A stretch of DNA of 64,000 bases, taken from the NCBI RefSeq assembly GCF_018408855.1, contig NZ_AP024326.1:682001-746000 (forward strand), written 5' to 3'. Positions within the stretch are counted from its first letter, which is position 1; each line of letters starts with the position of its first letter. Under the pieces are notes generated by a model. It was not told where the DNA came from. It saw nothing but the letters and a program-made list of their open reading frames with translations, and ran no database searches. The translations under genes and the position numbers were made by a program. This document shows, piece by piece, positions 1-7,368 of the stretch. Source of the DNA: Caballeronia sp. NK8. GTDB lineage: Bacteria; Pseudomonadota; Gammaproteobacteria; Burkholderiales; Burkholderiaceae.

Positions 1-1
1 A

Positions 2-196
2 AGCCGCCGTCTCCAGCTCGAAACTGACATTTACTACCCGCTGTTCGTCAAGCGGGTGCTCACGGAATGCCGCACTGGCGCAACGCCAATCGCGTCGTTG
101 CGCGACGCAGAGCTCATGATGCAAGTCATGGACGCGGCCTACGCGTCAGCTCGTCAAGGGGGCGCGCTTCAGACCCTCGCGCCGATCTCGAAGTGA
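2..196 (+). CDS. Gfo/Idh/MocA-family oxidoreductase, C-terminal end (partial)
   Basis: This frame is open from the window edge to a TGA at 194-196. Its last residues (DAELMMQVMDAAYASARQGG, then a short tail) have the helix typical of the C-terminus of Gfo/Idh/MocA NAD(P)-dependent sugar or inositol dehydrogenases. Only about 64 residues are present, so neither the Rossmann fold nor the substrate can be judged. The MetX-like hydrolase gene starts 23 bases downstream on the same strand, so the two may share a transcript. The family call rests on the tail motif only. Confidence 0.6.
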   Translation, partial: SRRLQLETDIYYPLFVKRVLTECRTGATPIASLRDAELMMQVMDAAYASARQGGALQTLAPISK

Positions 197-219
197 CGCA
201 TCGGTCGGATCGCACGCTA

Positions 220-1248
220 ATGCTGCAAACCACACATTGCAATGCGGCCGACTATCCTGCGCCGTACGAAGGGGACTGGATCGCACGAGATTTCCGTTTC
301 CACACCGGCGAGGTGATGCCAGAGGTTCGGCTACACTACCGAACCATTGGCGACCCGTCCAGTGAGCCGGTCCTTGTCCTTCACGGCACGACGGGCACTG
401 GGGCTAGCATGCTGACACCCGGATTCGCGGGAGAGTTGTTCGGCCCCGGGCAGCCGCTCGATACAACGAAGTATTTCATCATCCTTCCGGACGCCCTAGG
501 AGCGGGTGGATCGTCCAAGCCGTCCGATGGCCTGCGCAACCGATTCCCGGCTTATAACTATGACGACATGGTCCTCGCACAGCACCGGCTACTGACGGAG
601 CACCTGAGCATCAGGCATTTGCGCCTGTTGATCGGTAACTCGATGGGCGGCATGCACGCTTGGATGTGGGGCGTGCGGTATCCGGATTTTATGGACGCGC
701 TCGTGCCAATGGCGTCACAACCGACGGAAATGTCCGGCCGCAATTGGATGCTGCGCCGCATGCTCATTGAGATGGTCCGAAACGACCCAGAGTACCGGGG
801 CGGCAATTATAAGAGCCAGCCCAGTTCGTTGCGCCTTCTCAACGCGTTTTTTTCGCTGGCCACTAACGGCGGGACGCTCGCCTGCCAAAAGGCAGCGCCG
901 ACGATGGAGCTTGCCGACAATCACGTGGATGCGAAATTGGTCCAGCCGTTCACGTTGGATGCCAACGATTACGTATATCAGTGGAGTGCCGCACGCGGCT
1001 ATAACCCGGCACCAGGCCTGGAAGACATTGAAGCTGCCGTCCTCGCCATTAACGCCGCCGACGACGAACGCTATCCGCCGGAGACTGGCTTGATGGAGCG
1101 CGCGATGCAGCTTGTGCGCAACGGACGGCTGTTTCTTATAGCTGCGAGCGAGGATACGTGCGGCCACGGCACCAATGGGCTCGCTCGGTTCTATAAGCGC
1201 GAGCTGCATGAATTGCTACGGACGGCCCCGCGCAGAGTCGGAGCGTAA
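220..1248 (+). CDS. MetX-like alpha/beta-fold hydrolase
   Basis: Cytoplasmic alpha/beta hydrolase of the homoserine O-acetyltransferase-like group, 342 residues from the ATG at 220. The N-terminus (GDWIARDFRFHTGEVMPEVR) and the block LHYRTIG are typical of this family. The nucleophile elbow GNSMGGMHAW puts Ser near residue 141. The acid lies in the ADDERYPPE stretch and the His in CGHGT near the C-terminus. An upstream in-frame start at 67 exists, but the extra 51 residues are low-complexity and overlap the preceding gene, so 220 is preferred although no good ribosome site is visible. Many such proteins are esterases rather than acetyltransferases; the substrate is unknown. Confidence 0.8.
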   Translation: MLQTTHCNAADYPAPYEGDWIARDFRFHTGEVMPEVRLHYRTIGDPSSEPVLVLHGTTGTGASMLTPGFAGELFGPGQPLDTTKYFIILPDALGAGGSSKPSDGLRNRFPAYNYDDMVLAQHRLLTEHLSIRHLRLLIGNSMGGMHAWMWGVRYPDFMDALVPMASQPTEMSGRNWMLRRMLIEMVRNDPEYRGGNYKSQPSSLRLLNAFFSLATNGGTLACQKAAPTMELADNHVDAKLVQPFTLDANDYVYQWSAARGYNPAPGLEDIEAAVLAINAADDERYPPETGLMERAMQLVRNGRLFLIAASEDTCGHGTNGLARFYKRELHELLRTAPRRVGA

Positions 1249-2172
1249 GGCCTCTACGGACCTACCTCTGACCTCATCCGAACCGAGCCGTCGTTCGTTG
1301 GACTTGAAAGTCCGCTGCGGAAAGTACAACGGTCGCTGCGGTAGGCCTCTCGTTGCAGCGTCGACCGTCGCAAAATGGCCGAGTTGGGGCAGTGCCGCCC
1401 GGAATCTGCTCGCCCGGGACCGGCCATTGAGTTATGGCGGACGAACGGCGACCTCGACGGGCTGCTTGTGGACCGACTGCTGCCTCGTCAGCCTGCGGGA
1501 CGTCCAGTTGAAGCGTACTTCAACTGGACGTCCCTGCGGGCGTCAAACGCGTCAGAGCAGAGCCGTTTTCGCAATTAGTTGACGCCTCTGCATCAACGTC
1601 TCAGCCCCCAAACTGACAGTTTCCGGCCTAAGTCGGGCGTGACGCCGCCGGCAATCCGCGGCGCGTGCTTCGGGTTGCAGCAGTCGATGGATACCATTGG
1701 CGCCTTTGTCGGGACGCAACTCGCGATTGGGCTAATGCCGTAGTTCAGCGATCGCATTCGGGGGTCGACGAACCGGATCAAGCCCAGTGCAGCGTCGCTT
1801 CCTCCCCTCGTCAGCGTGACCGCGCCGATTCCCTCCGGGTAGGTGCTGTAATCATGGGACCACCCCAAGTCCACTTGCTCGACGCAGCGATTTGATACAG
1901 ATGAATCCATCTGAGGCTAGGGCGCACGACAAGCGATGATTGATCGCAACTTTACGCGGCGCGGTTTGAAGTCTGCCTCCGCGGAAGGCAAAGTTTGATC
2001 CGATATTTGAAGGCAAGCGGCCCTGAAATTCTTGGCTATCGACCTCGCTGAGTTGGACGAGTTGGCCAAGGTTCACGTCGGTCGAACGGCATTGGGTGCG
2101 CGTGGCGTTGGCATACGGCAATCGATCGCCCAGCGATCCACACAAATCGTCTAACTTGAGGAAACACGCGCC
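1249..2172. other. Gene-poor stretch, no supportable gene
   Basis: About 920 bases with only short overlapping frames, none recognisable and none with a convincing ribosome site. The only clear structure is the long perfect hairpin at 1497-1534. It is probably degraded accessory DNA between the hydrolase gene and the VapBC-type module. Confidence 0.5.
1497..1534. repeat. Perfect 17-bp inverted repeat with 4-nt loop
   Basis: GGGACGTCCAGTTGAAG at 1497-1513 is followed by the loop CGTA and its exact reverse complement at 1518-1534. No T-run follows on either strand, so it does not look like an ordinary intrinsic terminator. The heptamer CTGCGGG flanks it as a direct repeat, once overlapping the left arm and once just right of the right arm. 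It could be a palindromic mobile repeat or a recombination or protein-binding site. Confidence 0.8.
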
Positions 2173-2207
2173 TGGATATACAATCGTCTCTACGTGTATC
2201 CAAGGAG
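2173..2207 (+). promoter_or_regulatory. Putative autoregulatory operator and ribosome site of the VapBC-type module
   Basis: TGGATATACA at 2173-2182 and TGTATCCA at 2195-2202 form an imperfect inverted repeat. It ends against the Shine-Dalgarno AAGGAG (2202-2207), 6 bases before the antitoxin ATG at 2214. AbrB/MazE-fold antitoxins normally bind such palindromes to repress their own operon. Assignment as the operator is by position. Confidence 0.5.
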
Positions 2208-2213
2208 CTGATC

Positions 2214-2456
2214 ATGCAGGTCGCAAAATGGGGTAACAGTCTTGCCGTGCGACTGCCTGCGAGCGTCGTCGACGCCCTCGACTTGAAGGAGGGAGACGAT
2301 ATCGAGATTTACGCTCACAACTCCGGCGCATTTTCGGTGATGAGAAAGCCGACCGTTGTACAACGTATCGAGCGCCTGCGGCAATATCGGGGACGTCTCC
2401 CCGCGGACTTCAAGTTCGATCGGGAATCGCTCAGTGAACGGGATAGCTCCGAATGA
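2214..2456 (+). CDS. AbrB/MazE-fold antitoxin (VapB-like)
   Basis: 80-residue swapped-hairpin AbrB-type DNA-binding protein. The N-terminal MQVAKWGNSLAVRLP is the hallmark of MazE/VapB antitoxins: the AKWGNS strand, then LAVRLPASVVDALDLKEGDD. The C-terminal half (QRIERLRQYRGRLPADFKF) would wrap the toxin. It overlaps the downstream PIN gene by four bases (ATGA), the usual translational coupling of toxin-antitoxin pairs. It has a strong ribosome site and an adjoining palindrome consistent with autorepression. It appears intact. Confidence 0.9.
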   Translation: MQVAKWGNSLAVRLPASVVDALDLKEGDDIEIYAHNSGAFSVMRKPTVVQRIERLRQYRGRLPADFKFDRESLSERDSSE

Positions 2457-2875
2457 CAGTCGCGGCGCCAAACCGATTTGCCGTCGATAGCAATGTCATC
2501 GTCTATTTGTTTTCTAAAGATGCTGCAAAGGCTGACAAGGCTGAGGAGTTAGTGGCTGGCGAGAAGTCGAAACCAGTCATCAGCACTCAGATGATGAATG
2601 AGGTCACGCTCGTGATGAGCCGGAAAATGGGCGTTTCGTGGCCGGAAATCGAGAGTATTCTGGAAGATGTCGAGGTACTTTGCGAAGTCGTGCCGCTGAC
2701 TCTCGAAGTTCACAAAGAAGCACGACGCGTCGCAGCGCACTACGAATTTAGGTTCTATGACTCCTGCATTATCGCGTTCGCGCTGCTCAACGATTGCGAA
2801 GTTCTCTACAGCGAGGACACGCACCACGGTCAAGTCATTTTCGACCGACTGACCGTGATTAATCCCTTTCTTTGA
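2453..2875 (+). CDS. PIN-domain ribonuclease toxin (VapC-like)
   Basis: 140-residue PIN-domain protein, a full-length VapC-type toxin expected to cleave RNA when free of its antitoxin. Acidic residues fit the metal site: Asp in FAVDSNVIVYLF near residue 12, Glu in MNEVTLV, and Asp in FYDSCIIAFAL near residue 103 with a further Glu/Asp pair in LYSEDTHHG. The ATG overlaps the antitoxin stop, so the pair forms one operon. No frameshift is seen, unlike many neighbours. The cleavage target is unknown. Confidence 0.9.
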   Translation: MTVAAPNRFAVDSNVIVYLFSKDAAKADKAEELVAGEKSKPVISTQMMNEVTLVMSRKMGVSWPEIESILEDVEVLCEVVPLTLEVHKEARRVAAHYEFRFYDSCIIAFALLNDCEVLYSEDTHHGQVIFDRLTVINPFL

Positions 2876-3168
2876 ACACACCAAACAGAGTTCGATCGGT
2901 ATCGAGGAAAGCATTCCTTGCATGGGGACGCAGTGGGGACCGACAGAGGTTTTGTGCGGGGCAACCCGTATGTTCGGTACCGACTCACGGGCGCCGAGAC
3001 ATGTTCGTGTGCCGAGAGGAGCAACATCATGTCAACGCTGCTACTGCACACTCGAGCGAAGTGAGCGGTGCTCGCTACACGATCTCCTAAACCCTTCTTC
3101 CCCGAAACGCGCGCTGCCGACGTCCTCTACTTCTTGTTCAGAGGGAACAGGAGAGGACGACAAATGAT

Positions 3169-3579
3169 CTATTGCAGCGCTTGAAGTCGGCGTAGGCACC
3201 TTGCGTCATTACCTCCGCGTCGATACATCTGGATGGCCTTCTGACGATTGAGCGTCGCTCCCGTGCCCGGTGCGCCCCATGTTCCCTCCCAATACAACCC
3301 CAAGTTATGTGCGGAAGCCTTGTGGCCGAGATCCACTGCCCGTTCATACAGCGTGCGCGCAAGATTTGCGTCTGCGTGTATGCCCCGGCCGATCCGTGCA
3401 CTGTCTGCGAGCGCCGCCGCGGCGATGCCACGAAGCCGAGCCTCGGCGGTGTCGTCCTTCATCACATCTTCAAGGATCGCGTTGCCAGTTGTATAGTCCG
3501 CGTGTTCGCCGGTCGATGAGCTTGGAGATCTCAACGGAAATCGGGACATCGGGCGCCCTCGCCGCGCCGACGGAATCAA
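3169..3579 (-). CDS. Sel1-like repeat protein, short and possibly truncated
   Basis: The second half carries one recognisable Sel1/TPR-like unit (LARTLYERAVDLGHKASAHN, followed by LGLYWEGTW and KAIQMYRRGGN). Sel1 proteins are helical scaffolds, usually with several repeats; here one and a half remain. The start is uncertain: the first 39 residues are rich in Arg, Ser and Pro and look non-coding, and Met at 3462 is an alternative. It may be the surviving C-terminus of a larger gene. Function unknown. Confidence 0.4.
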   Translation of the reverse strand: MIPSARRGRPMSRFPLRSPSSSTGEHADYTTGNAILEDVMKDDTAEARLRGIAAAALADSARIGRGIHADANLARTLYERAVDLGHKASAHNLGLYWEGTWGAPGTGATLNRQKAIQMYRRGGNDARCLRRLQALQ

Positions 3580-3806
3580 TATCGATACTACGTCTCGGGT
3601 CGATTATGCCTGATGTGGTCGACGGTATGGCAGATCTAGATTTTGTACGAGAATGTACTTCGCATTACGACCGAGCATGTTACTCAGTCATATGTTGCAA
3701 TCAAGAATTCAGCGCCCGTGGCGGTTCTCCCAGGCGGCGGTGCCGAAACTTTAGCTCAAGCCCGTTTGCGAAAATCAAAATGCGGGTGCGTGGCGACGAC
3801 ACGTGG

Positions 3807-4286
3807 TCATGAGTCGTTTCGAGCGGCGCGCCGCAACAACCGCGGGTCAGTTTCCCATTCATCGCGCGCCCCAATCGCGATTTGCGCAAAGTCTGGATGA
3901 CTCGGGTTGAGCAGATAGTTAGTTTCGGCAGGAACGACCGCGCTCGGCACCGCAAGCACCGCGCTCGTTCGCTTCTGCGCCCACTTAGCACCAATCTGTT
4001 GCAGCTCGGTCCGTGCACTGAGCTCTCTCCAGTCGCGCGGCAAATTCGCAGCATCGACGCGCTCGATCAGGGTCTCAGGAATTCGCGCCGGGATCATCAC
4101 ATACCGCGCCCGTAGCGGTGAGTCCTGCACGAGCATCTCGAGGAGCGCAAGCGATTGTGTCTGTGCTGTATATACGAGCGCCACCCCTTTCGGGTTCCAC
4201 CGCCCACCATAGAGGCGCGCACCTTCGCCGGAAAAGGCGCTATCAGCATACCGCTCTGTCACTACCCGCCATGCCATCAAGGTCAT
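3807..4286 (-). CDS. RES-domain toxin of an Xre/RES toxin-antitoxin pair
   Basis: 159-residue RES protein. The family's conserved residues are present: Arg-Trp in GGRWNPKG, Glu in LALLEMLVQ, Ser in LAVPSAVVP and the ETNYLLNPSHPDF block. RES toxins characterised so far act on NAD+, by degradation or by ADP-ribosylating a target. The gene overlaps the upstream antitoxin by four bases (ATGA at 4283-4286), the standard arrangement. It appears intact. A second, degraded RES tail lies at 5732-5863. Confidence 0.9.
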   Translation of the reverse strand: MTLMAWRVVTERYADSAFSGEGARLYGGRWNPKGVALVYTAQTQSLALLEMLVQDSPLRARYVMIPARIPETLIERVDAANLPRDWRELSARTELQQIGAKWAQKRTSAVLAVPSAVVPAETNYLLNPSHPDFAQIAIGARDEWETDPRLLRRAARNDS

Positions 4287-4723
4287 GCAAAAACACCATG
4301 CTCGATGCGCCCGAGCGTATCCATCACGCTATCGGCACCAATGTCCGTATCGAGAAGACTGAGCGGAGTAGCATCGCCTAGTGCCGCTGCCGGCATCTTG
4401 AGCCACCCGATCGCCAGATCGAGATCTTCGAATACTTCCGCCGCGCGCGCCGCGACACGCGCGAGTCGTAGTAACTTAGCCGACTCCTCGCGGCTGAAAA
4501 CGCCTTCGCGCTTGCGCCGCGCCAAGGTCCGCTCGGGAATATCGAGCGCCTGCGCCAGTTCTGACTGCGAAATCGCGATGGATTTGAGCATTGAGTCGAG
4601 CGCCTGGGAGGAGATGCCGTGACGGACGATATCCACCCATTCGAGGCCCGATCGAGGAGCGCGGCGGAATACCGAGCGTCCGCCCAACAACGAATCTGCC
4701 GAAATTTTGTTGGTCACGGTCAT
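4283..4723 (-). CDS. Xre/MbcA/ParS-type antitoxin
   Basis: 146-residue antitoxin partner of the RES toxin. A helix-turn-helix is formed by SQSELAQALDIPERTLARRK around residues 60-80. The C-terminal MbcA/ParS toxin-binding part contains EVFEDLDLAIGWLKMPAAAL and LLDTDIGADSVMDTLGRIEH. The start at 4723 is chosen because AGGAGG lies just upstream. The longer start at 4738 would place the first codons inside that ribosome site and the adjoining palindrome. It probably represses its own promoter. Confidence 0.9.
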   Translation of the reverse strand: MTVTNKISADSLLGGRSVFRRAPRSGLEWVDIVRHGISSQALDSMLKSIAISQSELAQALDIPERTLARRKREGVFSREESAKLLRLARVAARAAEVFEDLDLAIGWLKMPAAALGDATPLSLLDTDIGADSVMDTLGRIEHGVFA

Positions 4724-4732
4724 AGCACCTCC

Positions 4733-4766
4733 TGCCATTTGGCATCTATGTTACACCAAATTGGCA
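4733..4766 (-). promoter_or_regulatory. Putative operator of the Xre/RES operon
   Basis: TGCCATTTGG (4733-4742) and CCAAATTGGCA (4756-4766) are inverted repeats differing by one base, separated by 13 bases. They lie immediately upstream of the antitoxin ribosome site. The position fits autoregulation by the helix-turn-helix antitoxin. Confidence 0.55.
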
Positions 4767-4843
4767 GCGTCGGGCGCTGGCGCACTTCGCCGGGCAGAAC
4801 GAGTTGACCGAGGTCGCGTGCGATTCGTAGGTATGGCGGTTGC

Positions 4844-5159
4844 GTGACAGACCTCGCAGAGCTAACAACTTTTGGGAGACTGAAAATAGACACGACCGAG
4901 GCGAAAGGAATGTTGAACGAGGCGACAGGCAAGGTACAGGAAGCCACCGGCAGCGGTGCCGGCGACGCAATGAGCCAAATCAAAGGCAGCGTCGGGCAGT
5001 AGCCGGGACCACTCAAGAGTTCGCGGGCGCAAGGTGGATATGGTTCGAGATCAGACCGGCGAAAATCCGCTGGCCGTGCTGGGCATCGTTGCGGTTTCGA
5101 GCTTTTTGCTAGGTTTGCTTATCGGCAGTGCAGGCGCGACGAAGAATTTACTTCGGTGA
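4844..5159 (+). pseudogene. CsbD-like/membrane-anchored stress protein, two frameshifts
   Basis: Three consecutive frames together read like the intact CsbD-like protein at 39495-39800. The first frame has EAKGMLNEATGKVQEATGSG and IKGSVGQ, ending at a TAG at 5000. The second has VAGTTQEFAG. The third (5040-5159) has ENPLAVLGIVAVSSFLLGLL, a C-terminal membrane anchor, and ends at TGA. The frame moves by one base each time, consistent with two single-base deletions about 40 bases apart; one is explained by a lost G at CAG(G)TAGCC. Either the gene is dead or the sequence has two local errors. Confidence 0.7.
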
Positions 5160-5731
5160 GGACTCGCTCTCACCCATTGATTCAGTCAAAGGGGTCGCGC
5201 GGCACTCGCCGCGCGCCTCAATAAGGTCCACATTTGATTGAACTATCCCCACGCAGCCGAACGGCCTACGCGCAACGCAGTTTGGGTCATCAACCGATCG
5301 TGACCGGCTGCTTCAACTTCGAGCGGAGGCCCGTCTGTGGTACCTGAACTCAAAAGATGCGCTTTTTGCTCATCAACCGTCGCCGACATATCCCACCAAT
5401 ATGAGCCGCAGCCGCAAAGGCCGTGAGCGCGCTGGACGGGCCGTCGTCTCACCGATTAGCTGTTGCTAGCGGCAAATCTAAGACGCCCCTTTTCTTCTCC
5501 AATTTGCTTAACAATCGCTCGGAAGACCACTAACACCCTAATCCGAGCACGTCCGCAGGATATGATTCCGAGTTCGAATGATTACGTGATTTTTCGTGAA
5601 ATTAATCGGGGGCCGCTAGGGAGAGCCTTGTCAGGCTTAGACGCCCTGACCCGAAAGTTGCAGAAAAATCAAAATCGACCCCTAAATACCACTTTCTCAA
5701 AGGGACGTCAGAAATCTGATATCGGGCTGGC
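5160..5731. other. Intergenic, no supportable gene
   Basis: About 570 bases. A 94-codon plus-strand frame at 5463-5747 has no recognisable motif and no clear ribosome site, and it overlaps the RES remnant. It is probably non-coding. Confidence 0.4.
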
Positions 5732-5863
5732 TCATCGCGTCGCTTGACCAAATAGTCGCGGATCCAGCGTAAAGGGTTCTACGCTTATGACCTTGACGCG
5801 TGCCATCTCAGGATGCACGGGGTTCAGGAGGAAATTGAATTCACTCGGGCGGGAACCCGCGCT
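5732..5863 (-). pseudogene. Remnant of a second RES-domain toxin (C-terminus only)
   Basis: The minus-strand residues SEFNFLLNPVHPEMARVKV followed by FTLDPRLFGQ align with the C-terminus of the intact RES toxin nearby (ETNYLLNPSHPDFAQIAI, then WETDPRLL). The upstream part reads out of family (Cys- and Ser-rich), and the catalytic Arg and Glu regions are absent. It is a tail fragment left by deletion, and it differs enough from the intact copy that it is not a recent duplicate. Confidence 0.65.
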
Positions 5864-6117
5864 GACGAAGGCGAGCTTCGCCCAAAGGCGGCAGGGATCA
5901 CAGCCCGAGTAGGCGCAGAAGAGCTCGAAGTCATCGAGCACGGTATGCCCGGGCGACGTCGGTGGTCAGCTCCCGGCCGTCGACGATTATGGCGAGTAAT
6001 TCGGCGGGGTTTGCGTGGCACATGGCTTGCTCCGAGAACGCTGCCTGTTCAGTCAAGCGAGTCTAGCCAGAACGAATAGACGAATACGAAGAAAGAAGGG
6101 CTACTGAGGAGAGTGCC

Positions 6118-6336
6118 ATGGTCGACGCGCATGGAAAGGCAGCATCGAGAACTCGCTTGGTTTTGATGAATGGGCAACAAGGAGGGACTTCCTTTTTCAT
6201 CAATGGCGATCCCGACTACAGCCCGGGCGAGAGGTCCGCTCTGCCTAAACTGTTGGCGCAAGGCTATTCGATCGTCAGCGTAACTTCTAGCGCAGATGCA
6301 AATAGCACGATGTTCGCCATCGTCCTGCAGAATTGA
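6118..6336 (+). CDS. Small protein of unknown function
   Basis: 72 residues starting at the ATG at 6118 with GAGGAGAG just upstream, a good ribosome site. The sequence (RLVLMNGQQGGTSFFINGDP, then SALPKLLAQGYSIVSVTSSA) could be a short alpha/beta fold ending in a strand (TMFAIVLQN). There is no signal peptide or membrane segment. Neighbours are fragments, so context gives no hint of function. Confidence 0.55.
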   Translation: MVDAHGKAASRTRLVLMNGQQGGTSFFINGDPDYSPGERSALPKLLAQGYSIVSVTSSADANSTMFAIVLQN

Positions 6337-6384
6337 TCTGCACTTCTCCTGAAGAATATGCGGATGTGCGTGACAGTGCATTGG

Positions 6385-6523
6385 AGGCACGACGATCATC
6401 GCGTTTGGCCAAATTCGTTGGCCTGCGTTTGCAGGGCGGAGCTGCGGCCGCCGACTGTTCGACCAGCGCCGCGTTTTGCTGCACCGTCACGTCGAGCTGT
6501 GCCACCGCACGGTTGATTTCCTT
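6385..6523 (-). pseudogene. Methyl-accepting chemotaxis protein, C-terminal tail fragment
   Basis: The minus strand encodes KEINRAVAQLDVTVQQNAAL followed by VEQSAAAA, the near-invariant end of the signalling domain of betaproteobacterial chemoreceptors. Nothing upstream on this strand resembles the rest of a receptor. Instead, a plus-strand deoxyribosyltransferase fragment begins within about 10 bases. It is a tail left after a rearrangement. Confidence 0.7.
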
Positions 6524-6530
6524 GCGGGGG

Positions 6531-7045
6531 TTCGACGTCTTTCGCCGTGACGCGAAGGCGCATGGCGACATATCAAGCAGCTCTGCCGCGGTCGCGGCTT
6601 CGTTGGTCCTTATCCACTCGACGGGCAAGTGCCCTCCCCGCTTCAACGGCAAGACGCTGCACGTTGGATTTATGCCGCGAACATCGAACTGATCCGGTCG
6701 GCAGAAATCGTGATGGCGAACCTCAATGATTTTCGTGTTGGTGAACCAGACAGCGGGACGGCTTTTGAAGTTGGTTTCGCGACCCCTCTCGGCAAGCCGG
6801 TGTCGGCCAATCGGTCGAGCGAAGAGTCGCTTGTTGAGCACGTGAAGGCAGCGGCGATCGGGTCCGAAGGCGTTTTTTGCGCCGGCGGCTGCCTCAGAGA
6901 GGACTTTGGCCTCAGCATAAATCTGATGCTGGCGTGCTCTGCGCAGGGTGTTATTGGCGGACCGGCCGCTTGCCTCGATGCAATTAGGAGCCTGGTCGAC
7001 GAAGGCACCCCCGCTCTTGGTGGCTTGGGGTTGGCTAAGCGTTAG
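6531..7045 (+). pseudogene. Nucleoside 2-deoxyribosyltransferase-like protein, truncated and frameshifted
   Basis: The family's early motif (FDVFRRDAKAHGD) is read from 6531 in one frame. The rest is in another frame from about 6569: KQLCRGRGFVGPYPLDGQV, IYAANIELIRSAEIVMANLN, PDSGTAFEVGFATPLGKPV and a C-terminal QGVIGGPAACLDAIRSLVDE. These match the nucleoside 2-deoxyribosyltransferase family, which exchanges bases between deoxyribosides; the Asp/Glu active-site region (SGTAFEVG) is intact. The first strand and start codon are missing where the gene abuts the chemoreceptor tail. A late restart at a GTG (6629) is possible but would lack the N-terminal fold. Confidence 0.7.
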
Positions 7046-7368
7046 CTTTGCTGCAGGGTTTGGGTTGAGCGAACTTCAGTATATCGACTTCTATGCCTGA
7101 CGATATTTGACTTGCTGCGCCGAAAGAGACGTGCATGCCCAATGGCAACGCGAAGAAGCAACGGGCGCGGACGCCTCGCGTTCGATGACCAGTCGATCGT
7201 CCAGCACCGTTCGATGTTCTCGCGGTTCAACGACTATCCAGCTCATCCGGGTCAGCGTGAATCCCGTCCCGATGCCCAAATACCATTGCTGGCATATTCC
7301 GGCATCACCTTGACAAACGCACGTCTGCGTATGTTTTGTCATCAGTCATTTTTGCGGACCACACGACG
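7046..7368. other. Intergenic, nothing recognised
   Basis: About 320 bases between the deoxyribosyltransferase remnant and the 3' end of the MFS-TetR chimera. Only short overlapping frames occur, with no motif, clear terminator or repeat. Confidence 0.4.

Noticed and set aside
5463..5747. 94-codon plus-strand gene
   Set aside because: No motif, weak start, and overlaps the RES remnant on the other strand.
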